64,000 bases of DNA from Paraconiothyrium sp. Pb-2020 (Eukaryota; Ascomycota; Dothideomycetes; Pleosporales; Didymosphaeriaceae), in NCBI GenBank assembly GCA_022419385.1, contig JAJUBI010000003.1:1674001-1738000 (forward strand). The letters run 5' to 3'. Below, in pieces: positions 52,798 through 63,965 of the stretch. The translations under genes and the position numbers were made by a program. A model generated the notes under the pieces. It worked only from the letters and a program-made list of their open reading frames with translations, made no database searches and had not been told where the DNA came from. Each line of letters begins with the position of its first letter. Position 1 is the first letter of the stretch.

Positions 52798-54621
52798 ATG
52801 TCCCTCTTCCGCACCCTCGATCGGACCTCCGCCGTCTCATGCCCACAACCATTTCGACCAACGCTCTCTTTTCTATGTCCCGTCCTGTGCACCAATTCCC
52901 CGAAGAGAAGCTTTAGCAAGACTGCTGTAAATCGTCCGCCAAGAATAAGAGCAGCCGATAATGAGCCTATGGAGAAGTTCTTCATCCAGGCGTTGGCGCG
53001 GGCCGGCTCGTGTCCGGAGCATGCGAAGCAAATATCGACATATCGAGATGGATTACCATTCACTGGACCACATCACAAAGCGCGGCGGAGGAGAATTGAT
53101 ACCCACGTGAGACGGGAGTACGCATCGGCCAGGCCCGTCCGGAAGGGTCCATTCAGAATTGCGAAGAAGTTCGCCGAGAAAGAGCTCAAAGCGTTGGTCG
53201 ACTACTATGGCATCGATACGGACCCACCGCAAGATTGGGATGAGTCAGTGGAGGACGATGGCTCACTGGTATGGAATGTGGGCGACGAGCACGAACCCTG
53301 GCCGCCGAAGGAACCCAAGGACGCGGAGATCGCAGAGAAGCTCAAAGCTCTCGTCAAGCTCGGCGAACCTTCGCAAGATGAAATTTGGGATACCTACAGG
53401 CAACTGTCGGAGCCGCGGATAGTCTACCTTCCTGCGAAAACCATACACGATATGCTCCATGAACTATCCATCGTCGAACGCCCGACCCCTGTCGTCATGC
53501 AGCGCTACCTCTCCATCCTTGACGACATGAAAAACGCACACATTCATATCCGACGCCATGAATGGACCACTGCCGCCCGTTTCGCAGGCCGCTATAATGG
53601 CGCTGTCTCCCCCGATGACCTCCAATCCGCCCTCTACCTCTGGCGCGACATGGAACAACGCGCGAACATCCGAGGTAGTCACGTAACTTTCAACGTTCTC
53701 TTTGACATTGCAGTCAAAGCTGGAAAATATACCCTCGCCGAGCTCCTCCTCAAGGAGATGAAAGCTCGACGACTAAGATTCCACCGCCACTTTCGGGTGT
53801 CACTGATCTATTACCACGGCGTAATGCAGAACGGGAATGGCGTTAGACGCGTCTACCAAGACATGGTAGAAGCTGGCGACGTCGTTGACGTCGTTGTTCT
53901 GAATGCTGTCATCGCCGCCCTAATCCGCGCCGGCGAGCCCTCCGCCGCAGAGCATGTCTTCGAACGCATGAAGCGGCTCGCAGCCACCGGCCGTGCTACA
54001 GGCAACACCTCTCCCTTCAAGATCCCTGGCGGTTCTACTATCACGAAAACCGACCGCTCATGGCGCGGCCGGCGCAAGCTCGGACTCGACCTCACCTACG
54101 AAGGGCGCCACCTTGCCTGGGACAGCGACACAGACGGACTCAAGCGTCTCCAGGAATGGGCCCCCATCACGCCCAATTCACGGACATACAGTCTGCTCAT
54201 CCGGTACCAAGCCACCGTAACCGGCAACATCGACCGCGTCAACGAACTCCTCCGCGAAATGGGATACAACGGCGTCCCCCTCGAAGGTTCCATCTTCGTC
54301 GTCATCTTCCATGGCTTTTCTAACTTCGGCGGCGTGCGCTACTCTTCCTGGACAAGAAGCAAACTCGAGCAGACGTGGAAGGAGTACTTGCAGGCGGTAA
54401 AAGATGGGCTTGATCGTACATGGATTGGTCAGACGAGTGTTGTTGCAGCGCTCAAGGCTTTCAAGAAGTGTGCGGATGCACAGAGGACGATGGACGCGTG
54501 GTGGGAAGTCAAGGCCCTCTGGGAGCCAAGCGCGGAGGAAGAGGACGGCGTGTTAAAGACGTTAAGGCATCTAGTACCGCATAGGGGCTTCTTTGATGGG
54601 AAGAGAGATGTCTTTGTATAA
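52798..54621 (+). CDS. Mitochondrial PPR-repeat protein, 607 aa
   Basis: Probably an RNA-binding factor for mitochondrial RNA processing or translation. The N-terminus is Arg/Ser-rich without early acids (MSLFRTLDRTS ... SPKRSFSKTAVNRPP), as for a mitochondrial targeting peptide. The middle has helical PPR-type repeats: SHVTFNVLFDIAVKAGKYTLAELLLKEMKARRL (about 301-333), RVYQDMVEAGDVVDVVVLNAVIAALIRAGEPSAAEHVFERMKRL (about 357-400) and NSRTYSLLIRYQATVTGNIDRVNELLREMGYNGVPLEGS (about 466-504). The degenerate 35-residue spacing is typical for fungal PPRs. Single exon. The neighbouring divergent gene encodes a mitoribosomal protein, consistent with a shared role in organelle gene expression. Confidence 0.85.
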   Translation: MSLFRTLDRTSAVSCPQPFRPTLSFLCPVLCTNSPKRSFSKTAVNRPPRIRAADNEPMEKFFIQALARAGSCPEHAKQISTYRDGLPFTGPHHKARRRRIDTHVRREYASARPVRKGPFRIAKKFAEKELKALVDYYGIDTDPPQDWDESVEDDGSLVWNVGDEHEPWPPKEPKDAEIAEKLKALVKLGEPSQDEIWDTYRQLSEPRIVYLPAKTIHDMLHELSIVERPTPVVMQRYLSILDDMKNAHIHIRRHEWTTAARFAGRYNGAVSPDDLQSALYLWRDMEQRANIRGSHVTFNVLFDIAVKAGKYTLAELLLKEMKARRLRFHRHFRVSLIYYHGVMQNGNGVRRVYQDMVEAGDVVDVVVLNAVIAALIRAGEPSAAEHVFERMKRLAATGRATGNTSPFKIPGGSTITKTDRSWRGRRKLGLDLTYEGRHLAWDSDTDGLKRLQEWAPITPNSRTYSLLIRYQATVTGNIDRVNELLREMGYNGVPLEGSIFVVIFHGFSNFGGVRYSSWTRSKLEQTWKEYLQAVKDGLDRTWIGQTSVVAALKAFKKCADAQRTMDAWWEVKALWEPSAEEEDGVLKTLRHLVPHRGFFDGKRDVFV

Positions 54622-56692
54622 TACATATTTCTTGTACGTTGAGAGCACGTGCAATCACATAGAAGAACAAGACGCTGTATCGGCGCCTGGCACATACCGT
54701 GAGATTACACGGCTGCCCTAATGGATGCCTCCGAATACCACATCCCGAAAACTTCATGTCTGCTGCGTCAGTCCTAACTTCCTCTTGAGCATCGCCTAGG
54801 CCCCTTCGTCCTTGTCATCAAGTTCATATGCGGTCATCAGCCTGAGTGGATCACCGCCTCCTTCCCTCTCACTTACGTTTAGGACACTGCCCGCCTCTTT
54901 AATATCACGTCATAGCTAATGGATCGTGTTTCATAATGTCACCCTCCGCGAATAACATGGCTAGCGGATCTTCCTGGTTGGCTTGCCCTTCCACAACCGT
55001 GGTTTATCTACTTTGGGTGGGGAGTGTCCACGTCCTATCGTACCATCATGGCCAGTGGATCGGAGGAGCCAAGGAAGGCGAGGAAATAAGGGGATATATG
55101 GAACCCTCGAATTCCACCGCCAGCAGGTTGTCATGGCGAGAAAAAGAAGAAGGGCGGAATGTCTGTACTCGTGACAGTCATCATGGCTAATGGATCGGAG
55201 AGCCACCGTCACCGATTATGGGACCGGGCGATTTGTCGATCAGCCATATTGGTAGCTTCGCTAGCGGGTCATTGATTGAATCGTCCGGTGCGTTCCAAGG
55301 TAGCTGGTGCACCTTCACCCCTCATGGCCAGATCCTCGCCTTTCGCATTTTGTCGGATTGACCTCGTGTGATCAATTGGCAAAGGTGCGCTGCGGATATT
55401 TGCGAATGACACGGAGATAAGGACGCGGCTATTTCTATCAAAAATATACGCATGAGTCCAAGAAAGAGCACCATTGGATCTACGGAAATCGAAATCGGAT
55501 GTTCGAGTCGAAAGCGGAGTGAAGACAGAAGACAAGGTCAAAAATAAACGCTGCAGCTGCTTGCCGGTCGGTCGCCCTGGTATGGGATGGTTCATCATTC
55601 ACGTACTGATCATGGTCAATCTCAAGCCTACTTCCATCTGGCCGTATACCGGAAAGGGGAAGAGGAGAGACGCTCACTTCCCTCCCAGAGTTGGACTGTG
55701 TAAATACCTCCTCGTACTTGTGGCCCCCTAATTACTACGAGCTGAAGATGCTTGGTGACACCAGGAAGTCTGACATGCATGATAATCTAAGGCTTTGGGC
55801 ATAGTTGTACGCAAACTGACTTTCTCTACGTACCATTGTATCTAAAGGTTGACTCGGCCAGAGCTACGCTAGGTTCCATTTGTGTTCGCTCCCTCTATCT
55901 AGGATTGCCATTACTCTTCTAAGTGGGTGGGCGATGCACGATGTGGGAAGGTTCGGCACATCTGCAGCAGGAACGGTATGTGAGGTGTGCCTAAGTCGAT
56001 CTTCTCGGCTTTCGCTTCTGTTCACCGTAATAAATATGTAGCCAGACATCATCGTCCGAGGTTCAAATTGCAGATGGCTGGGTAATTCCTGGCGAGGTGG
56101 AGTCTTGATTAAAAAGGATTTTTGGTGATGGATGCGATGGAGCGAAAGAGGCGTGAAGCTACCAAACCCCCCACGTCACCTGACGCGAAACTGACACGCT
56201 AAACCGCGCCTGCAGCGCTGCGTGGACCATTTGTCCTTCACCACATCTCATCCGTCAACGCGCGCCCGCCGTCGCAATGATGTGATCGCTTAATACCTCC
56301 TTTTCGAACTACTCAACGACCCAAATGCTCCGTTGCCGTTCTTTCTGATCTCAGCCATGGTTTTGGAGGTGGCATTGTGATGGACGTGGCCCCAAAGAGC
56401 GATTGAGGAGTCTAGAGCTACATTTGCAATCACGCGTGCGTTCATTGTGGCCGATCCAGCATGTATCGATTGTTCGACGGTGCCTGGAGTGTCTTAGGCA
56501 TCCAGCCAGGATTGGGTTAGCGTCCGGTGTTGACTGAAACATTCAGGCAGACGCTAGGCATCTTCACAGTGCTTCGTACTCACTCTTTGTGTTCTGATGA
56601 ATACTCTTAGGCATAAAATCCGCGTCGCTCCCCTCTGGCTGCAGGCAAGACGTCTTACCTACCCATCCGAAGTCCGACTAGCATACAGCAAG
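54622..56692. other. Gene-free region with degenerate dispersed repeat
   Basis: About 2 kb without a supported gene. Four clear copies of a CATGGCTAATGGATCG-like motif lie at 54910-54928, 54955-54972, 55044-55063 and 55179-55200. The frame at 55474-55731 has no motifs. The right end is the leader of the F-box-like gene. Confidence 0.5.
54910..55200 (+). repeat. Four dispersed copies of CATGGCTAATGGATCG-like motif
   Basis: The copies read CATAGCTAATGGATCG, CATGGCTAGCGGATC, CATGGCCAGTGGATCGGAGG and CATGGCTAATGGATCGGAGAG. They sit in one orientation, spaced about 45, 90 and 135 bp. A fifth, weaker GCTAGCGGGTC lies near 55259. Confidence 0.65.
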
Positions 56693-58066
56693 ATGTCATC
56701 GAAACCCGGTCCCCAGCTTCTCGGCCTCGCACCAGAGATAGTCGAGAACGTCATCAAGCAAGTTAGCGAGCGGCGAGATCTATCAAATACGCGTCTATCT
56801 TGTAAGACGTTAGAGAAGCATGCCGCGAAGGAGCTCTTTCAAGATATATTCATCTCACCGTTGGAAGAGCACGTGAGCACTTGGAATAGTATCAGCCAGG
56901 ATGATGTAATTCGGCGGCTACCTCGTCACGCGATCATACAAACGCATTCAGATATCGAGGACCACGGCCTTGGCTGCTACAGAGAAGAAGAGGAGGTCGG
57001 AGAAGAGTTTAAGGGCGCCGTTGCTGCGTTGTCACGGTTTCCTAACTTAGATTCCGTGGAGATTGGTTTCACTCCAGAATGTGTCGGTGTTGATAAGACA
57101 TTTTAGCAAGACGTGGCGGAGGAGGTGTCTGATCGCCAGGAGAGGTTGAAGTTCATCTTCCAAGCGATTAAGGACAGGGCGGCGGAAGACAAGAACAGGA
57201 CGATCCGCAAATTAACTATCATCAACCTCCAAAACTGTCCTCTACAAGACTTCACTTCTTCCGACCTCTTTCGTGACGTCATGGGTCAATTGGACGAACT
57301 GCATATATCACTCACCCAGGAATACAACGAGCATGGGCCTGACCACGACTACACCAAGATCGAGTTGCAGACCTTCCCGGCGTATTTCTGCTCGGACTGG
57401 CTGAAACCTATATCCGCAAATCTGAAGGCATTGTCTATATACAGTAAGAGCGACAACTGGGGCCCTTTCCCTGGCTACTTCGACCCCAGGGGTATCTCTT
57501 TTCCGAAGCTCGAGACACTGGCTTTGGGCTATTACACGCTTGCGCATGATCATGACCTCGACTGGATCCTCGCTATTAAGTCACTACGCAAGCTTATCCT
57601 GCACAATTGCATGATTCTTTCCTGGATACGAATCGAGTCCTCCAACATGCGTGAGTGGAAGGTCCGAAAACATGATTGGGTAGAGCTACCTGACGAGGGC
57701 GGGAGTGATTGGTGCAACACATTCGCGTACGGTGGGAAGTGGAGCCAGTATCTAGACCGTATTGTCGGAGCCTTACCAAACCTAGTTGACTTCCGGTTTG
57801 ACCAGGCGCAAACGTACGCTGACCAGGATGAGTCTCAATACGGTCTGAATCATCGCGACAGCTGTGGTAACAGGATCTTCCCTCAGAGATATATCTGCTT
57901 CGATAACGGGATCTTGCCGACGCACTGGCCGGAAGCGGACGATGATGGCGACATGCATTCATGGCTTGATGACGGGTTCCCCACTAATAAGCACAAAGAA
58001 AATTTGGAGGCAGACCAGAAGAGCCTAGATAGACTGCTGGAGAAGCTGAGGAAATCGAGAAGCTAG
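56693..58066 (+). pseudogene. F-box-like gene interrupted by an in-frame TAG
   Basis: The continuous frame from 56693 to 58066 is 458 codons with one internal stop, TAG at 57104-57106 (codon 138). The N-terminus has an F-box-like strip GLAPEIVENVIKQVSERRDL, then TRLSCKTLEKHAAKELFQDIFISP. After the stop the frame resumes QDVAEEVSDRQERLKFIFQAIKDRA and continues with leucine-rich segments (FPKLETLALGYYTLAHDHDLDWIL, LRKLILHNCMILSW) and an RFPNLDSVEI/LPNLVDFRFD pattern, as in fungal F-box proteins. The stop falls between VDKTF and QDV with no intron signals to remove it. It could be a nonsense allele, an error, or a readthrough site (TAG-CAA). A truncated older copy lies about 2.7 kb downstream. 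Confidence 0.78.
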
Positions 58067-58121
58067 GTAGAACTACAATGAGTCGTATCACGGGCCTCCT
58101 TAGTCACCTTCTTGGTCATAA

Positions 58122-58216
58122 GTGCTTGGGAACAGCATTCTCCGTAGACGTCAAATCTTCCTGGAACAAAAAGCCCTCCTAGAGATATTCAGACAATATA
58201 TATATATAAGTCGTAT
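58122..58216 (+). repeat. 3' flank repeat, copy 1
   Basis: It starts GTGCTTGGGAACAGCA and continues with AAATCTTCCTG, CCTCCTAGAG and an ATATATATAT run. It matches copy 2 at 59949-60040 in the same order. It lies 56 bp after the end of the F-box-like gene, in its 3' UTR. Confidence 0.75.
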
Positions 58217-59503
58217 TTGCTTACTTCTACATCACCTCTCATGTCCAGTCGCGCTTCTCGATTACCTCTACGTTTTCCTTACCGTCTAGTTGTGAAAGTC
58301 TTGTTAATCTCATAGGCCCACTTCTCCGATCATCTCTCCGTTCGCTGCTCCGGACATGTCTCCATTCAACAGACATCCATAATCAATCTCCTGACCATTG
58401 CCGGACCTACATAGACGTCTACCCTCGGTCTTCACCTTCTACCCGTGAAACTCCCTTTTTAAAATCCGATTCGATCCCTTCGCAAACATACGCACCTTCG
58501 ATTAACCCACGAATTATGGATGGGTCCATCGCGCTCCATTCGTTAACATTTATTTACGAGTATGCTTTGTGAGGAAAGCTGTTCACATGGGCTACAACGC
58601 CCGAACTCATCTAACCGCGTAGTACAATCTTATTGTTGCTAAGTGGGTGGATTGGGTAAGAATGGGGATTTCGAGGCCTCGTATCGATTTCGTCGAGGCT
58701 TTATCGTGTTGCTCGAAAGGAACAATAAATTGCATGGGGTTGCGTTTCGAGTATACGAATTCGCCTTAACCGCGATAACATGTTGCTGTTAAGAACTTCA
58801 CGGTATCTAAAGTGAGAGGAGCTCGTGCGGATTTGAATGGTTCAGATGTGAATTAGTAAGGATGATGATGGGGCATTGAGATGGTGCGGATGCAGGATGT
58901 TTCGAACATGCCTACCTTGTCTTCTTTGTGATAGTCAAGAGGCAATAGCTTTTGTTCTCAAGTACATAGACCGTGTGGAGTTAACTATATCCGCACTAGC
59001 AATGTCTTCTTCTCCAGGACTTACTTCGAAACGCGGAAGATACTCTTAGAAGCGGTCCATGTTCGACACATGATCGTCCATTGGGGCATTCATACAGGTG
59101 AGGAGCGATTGTTTGTATATGATTGCTGATGTCTGGTCATCAAGCAATCCAACCTAGAGGAATTTCCGTAGCCAAGGCATAGTAGGTGGGACAAGTTTGT
59201 AGTAGAGCATTAAGATCGCTAACTTAAGGCAGATGCCTGTATCGTAGACGCTGGCATGTGGCCGATCGATTGGTGAGAAGGATGGCGCCCCGCCAACATG
59301 CATTTAATGTCTGCAGCGCCGACGCAATGTCTACTTAGAATCTATTGAATAACTACCTGAGCTCTTAACACTTGTGTATCTTAGGTGCTCCGCTTGCGCT
59401 TGTTAAGCGGTAACATTCGAGACGGCTATCTGCTCCTCGAACATGCAACCTACGAAAGAATGACTATCGTAATGTAATTGACATTCACATCCTTGCTAGC
59501 CAA

Positions 59504-60040
59504 AAGACGTTACAGAAGCATGGTGTCTATCATCTACTCTCGTACCGTCCGGTATATACCGGAACTTCAATCAAGTCCAAGGCATTTGCAGGGTTTACCG
59601 TTAAAGCCCTCGAATCCATCTCTCCCACGCAATCATGCAACTGAATTCTCTACGCAGAGAACCCCAAGGCCTTTTACGCTCCGCAGTCATTCATTGAGAA
59701 TCTTTTGCGTCAAGACCTGACCATGACTCACCGCGAGTAATGCACTTACTCGATAATTTCGATCTATACCACACAAATTGTGCCTTCCTTTGATTCAAAG
59801 ACTTCATCCGTATTTCTCGATCTTATCGATCTGGGGAACTTTCTAGTGCCACAGCGGTGGCATTCAAAAGGTTCTCTGCCACCTTTCCATGGCTCCTGTC
59901 GCACAGTTCAATATTTCAGCATGCTAATCTACTTTATACTGGTTATAGGTGCTTGGGAACAGCACAATCGTCAGATTCAAATCTTCCTGACAAACAAAAC
60001 CCCTCCTAGAGTTATGTAGACCATATATATATAATTTGTT
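59504..60040 (+). pseudogene. Truncated, decayed copy of the F-box-like gene
   Basis: AAGACGTTACAGAAGCATG at 59504-59522 matches the gene's AAGACGTTAGAGAAGCATG (56803-56821, the CKTLEKH strip) with one mismatch. The 3' flank repeat GTGCTTGGGAACAGCA follows at 59949-59964, as it does at 58122 for the gene. The distance between the two anchors is about 445 bp here versus about 1320 bp in the gene, so roughly 870 bp has been lost. The intervening sequence has weak similarity (CAAAGACTTCATC... versus CAAGACTTCACTTC...) and many stops. Confidence 0.55.
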
Positions 60041-61634
60041 CACTCGGTCATTGGATTTATCTTTATGATGCTTGTCTCAAGAGCTTGATGCCCATGTTGA
60101 GTGGCATTTGAGGTTCCTAGCTAGCATAGGAATCGGTCTGGCTATAGCCAGCTCTTTCTTAAAGTATCCGGAATATCGCACATATACGAGAACGCAGGCT
60201 CAGGGTCAGCAGATTGGCATTGATTGCGGTCTTGTTTGAACGATGAGAGAGACAACGAACCAACGCTTCGGTTCAGGCCAATTTTGTTAGAGCCGAATGA
60301 ATATCATCGATTTGGCTCAGCGAACAGGAGAACCATGCATAACACGTCAACACCCTGTTCTCTTATATCAGCCCCCTCGTTCAGGACGAATCGCCCAAGC
60401 GTATCAATTACCAAAGAATTAGACGTGGGCAAAAATACGTTGGAAATCACTTCCATATCGACCACGTCAATCTTCCACGCTGTGCGAACCTGGGACAAGA
60501 GCGACCCATCTCAAGACTTCAATATACTAGCTCGTGACATTTGTAACAAGGCGCATCGTCGCGAGGATCAAAGCTTTGCGGGAAATGAGACTCCCGTAGC
60601 AAGTAGAAAACCCGAGCGACGCCAATTGTACGCACCTCCCAAGCATATTACGGACATTGCTTTCTGAAAGAGAGGTTTTCTGGGAAACATATAATGTCTT
60701 GCAATGTACCGGCAGAAATGGCGCCAGGAGACTGCGTCTTTCAGTATGTACATTGGGGGGGCTTGCCACCCACGTCTACGGCATGTTGTCTCGACCCACT
60801 ACCATGGTTCTGCGTTATAGGTATTTGTTGGCCATGTAGCGAAGGAGATGGTGCAGTCGATGCGTAGAGGTTATCAGGGAAGCAAAAATCCTCCCTGATA
60901 CAGGTAGAGAAGACTGCATGTGATTGCGTTTTTTTAATTTAGTGTTTTGACATGCCAGCTCCGATGATGTTCACTTGATAGACACGATGTTACTGCACAT
61001 CGATAATAATGCTTAGACTTCAGGAGTAATGCTATGCGACATTTTAACAATCACCTCTCAACCTCCTCGCCTTAAAAGCCTGACACTCAATGCAGGGTCC
61101 TAAAAGAATAAGAAGGAGCATAATCTCGTAGTGTAGCCGCCTTTTTGCTACAGACAGGTGGAATATTGGTTCCTGTTAATCTTCGAAATAGTTTTGCTTT
61201 CCGCAGCACTCGGAGGAAAAATAGTTAGAGCGGCCTTCATGCTCGCAGAGAAGAGGAAACGAGCTTTGGCTCCATGCACACATCGTTGTATGTGGAGCAG
61301 CTTGGGATCATTAAGTATAATTGGACTTGCGGTAATGGGCAGGCTCGATATGACCTAAGATGGCAAGAAGGCTAGGTCTGCCTTGAAATGATGTGGAGGC
61401 TGGGTTGAAATTGTATGGGTGAGCCTGGCAAGGCTGAGAAATGATGATTTGAATCAGTTAAGAAGGGGACAGAATGCGAGAGTGAATTTGATTAGTATGG
61501 GCACAGAGGCGGCGAGCACTTCTCGTACCCAGTCTCCATTCGATCGCGGATGTACACTTTGATTAATGCACTGAAGTGAGAGCGTGGCTAGACTTGGAGG
61601 GTGAAGCGCCCTTTCTGAATATGGGACGTATCGA

Positions 61635-63965
61635 TTATACAAAGTCAAAAACGTCGCCCTTATCCACCACCATCCTGCCCACCCTTTTACTTCCCACCAC
61701 TCTCTCCAGCTCTAACCTCTCCCACTTTGAAAACACAACCCTAATATTCGCTTCGGTCCTTGATATCTCGCCTCTTTCAACCGTCTTCCCGGCAAACGCA
61801 ACAATCTCCTCATAGAACTTCGGGTTCTCTGGCACGCCATAGAATACCACCCTCTTCACACCACGGATATTGTACCGATGGAAGTGGTGCGCGCGCCCGG
61901 TGTACAGGAGCAATGAATGCCGACCGCTCATGAAATGCGACCGTGCACGCCGCACATCCGTAGTGTCAGTGTACTCAGATATCGACGCATACGAGATGTC
62001 TATATCGACAAGGGCGTTGCGCACGCGTACGAAGTCTAGATAAGAAGGAATGAAGAGTAGGACGCCGATGCCCCCCTCCGTCGGTTTCGGAGTCTTCAGT
62101 ATCTTGGGAAGCACGCTAGAGCTAAAATATTTGAAGCGAGCGTCAGGGTCGGTGAGGTATGAGGGCGAATCGAAGCGCGAGAACGTCTGCTTGATACCAT
62201 AGGGCAAGGTTTCGATGACGCCGGAGTCGTAGGAGGGTGTGTATTTCAGGCGCCCGGCGTAGTTGCGCATATGCTTGTTGTACAGGGTATTGATCTTGGG
62301 AGCAAGATATGCGGAGAGTACGATGGTCTGGCGGATGTTTGCGGCGTGACCGTCCAGGTACCATGATCGCACGCGGGAGAAGTCGCAGCCATGGGTCTCT
62401 TTAGGTTGAAGATTGAGGTGTTGAAATACGAATTCTGCATGTTCCCAATTTTGCATGAGAGTTGCGTCGGCTTGTTCCATGATGACCATCTCGATGGAAG
62501 AGAGAAAGTCGTAGTCTTTTTTCTTTTTTTCATTGGATTCAATGGCGCGCCTTAGACCGAGTGTGGAGGCAAAGATTATGTCTGAGGCGTAGAACTTGGA
62601 GTAGTACTTCATTGTTTTGCGGGTAAGCTTCACGCCAATGCGGAACTCGTTCTCGTCGTTGCCTTCGAAAAGCTCACGGAAGTCTTCTGGCTTATCGTCG
62701 GAAAATATGTGGTCCGGTGCGGAGAAGTTCTCTATGAAGCGCTTCTTGTTCTCCTGTTGTTCAAATTCGTGCAGCTTGGTGAGAGAGTCCAGGATGCGGA
62801 CGCATGCTTCCTTCGTCTCGAGTAGAAACAATATCTTCGGTCGTGTGAAACCTTGGTCGCGATGTTCCGCATCTTGGTCGTCTGAGGCCGCTGCTAGCTT
62901 GGAGTTGTTCTTCAATATGCGATCCCTCGTCTTGAGGATATGATTCAGCGCGTGCAAGCAGCACAAGTCGCGTATCCTCCCAGCATTCTGGACGGTCCTT
63001 GCACCGAACAAAACGTCCTGGTAGCCGAAAAGGGAAGGTACGATGATTTGCTCAACCGTGTTGAAGCTTCCCAGGGCCTTCTCTGCGTTTTCCACGAGTC
63101 GCGGCTTCAGCTGCAGATCTCGTACGCTCTTTACTTTTCGTCGCGCCGCATACTCTTCTGATGCGCCAGGTATCTGCAACAAACCTCTGCCTCCATCTTC
63201 AATATCCAACTTCTTCGTTATCCATTGATTCGCTGATATGGCCTTTGTTTGCATCGTTAAGTGGTTTTCTTCCGGTCGATCAAAATGACCAACGAAGGAA
63301 TCGATTTCACTCTGCTCGTTTGCATTCTCGTCATCAAGCTCGTCATCCAAATCCATATCTGGACGCACAGATTCACCATCCGAGAGCTGCGATTCGACCT
63401 CTTCCAGCTCATCCACTTCGGGCTGCTCGACGCTCCCCAGAGAGCTCGCCTCGCTGCGAACTTTCAGCTCGTGGCCTACATTCGATTCTTCCTCTTCCTT
63501 TGCATCAACTTGTGGTTTTGCGTAATCCTTAAGCGAACCTGGGCTGTGGTCAAACTTCCGTCGCTTCCTCCGTGGTTCGCCCTGGCTTGTATTCACTGTC
63601 TTCGTTGAGGCGGCGAAAGAGGCCAGGAGAGAATGGTAGGCGCTCGAAATGGGTTGCGCTTCCTCCTCGTCTTCTTCGCTGGAAGAGCCGTCGCTTAACC
63701 CCAGTTCGCTTTCAAAATCGGACGCGGAGAGTTGCTCGTTTCTGCGGTCGTCAGCTTAGCTTTCATGAATTTCCATCTATTCTTACCCATGCTCAACGGG
63801 ATCGTGCATTCTCGCAGCGACAGGCTCGTTTCTCTTCCCGCCTCGTGCGCCGCCTCGTCCACCTCGTCCACCTCGTCCACCTCGTCCACCTCGTCCACCT
63901 CGTCCACCCCTGAAACTGCCCCGACCGCGACCGCGCATTCCACCTCTTCCACGGAACGGTGCCAT
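61635..63965 (-). CDS. UTP25: UTP25, U3 snoRNP-associated rRNA-processing factor, 2 exons, 761 aa
   Basis: A nucleolar component of the small-subunit processome, needed for 18S rRNA maturation; a DEAD-box-like fold that lacks helicase motifs (DUF1253/UTP25 family). Exons are 63965-63787 and 63741-61635 (complement), intron 45 nt, phase 2. The N-terminus MAPFRGRGGMRGRGRG leads into a GGR repeat encoded by a 9-bp tandem repeat. An acidic stretch follows (SDGSSSEEDEEEAQP), then ISSAYHSLLASF. The conserved core includes QIIVPSLFGYQDVLFGART, LEGNDENEFRIGVKLTRKTMKYYSKFYASDIIFASTLGLR (with a preceding LF), MVIMEQADATLMQNWEH and RVRSWYLDGHAANIRQTIVLS. The C-terminus has TDTTDVRRARSHFMSGRHSLLLYTGRAHHFHRYNIRGVKRVVFYG. 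The length fits the family. Confidence 0.93.
63852..63909 (-). repeat. 9-bp minisatellite encoding the GGR repeats of UTP25
   Basis: CTCGTCCAC on the plus strand is repeated about six times without a break. On the coding strand it gives (GGR)n. The array is prone to length change, so the repeat count may differ between strains. Confidence 0.85.

Larger units (their letters stand above)
58067..61634. other. Long gene-poor region containing a decayed F-box copy
   Basis: About 3.6 kb, AT-richer than the flanks, with no intact gene. Frames at 60224-60667 and 61158-61358 lack motifs. The main structure is the partial duplicate described at 59504-60040. Confidence 0.55.

Noticed and set aside
60224..60667. 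147-codon plus-strand frame
   Set aside because: There is no motif, no hydrophobic pattern, biased composition, and it sits in a decayed AT-rich region.
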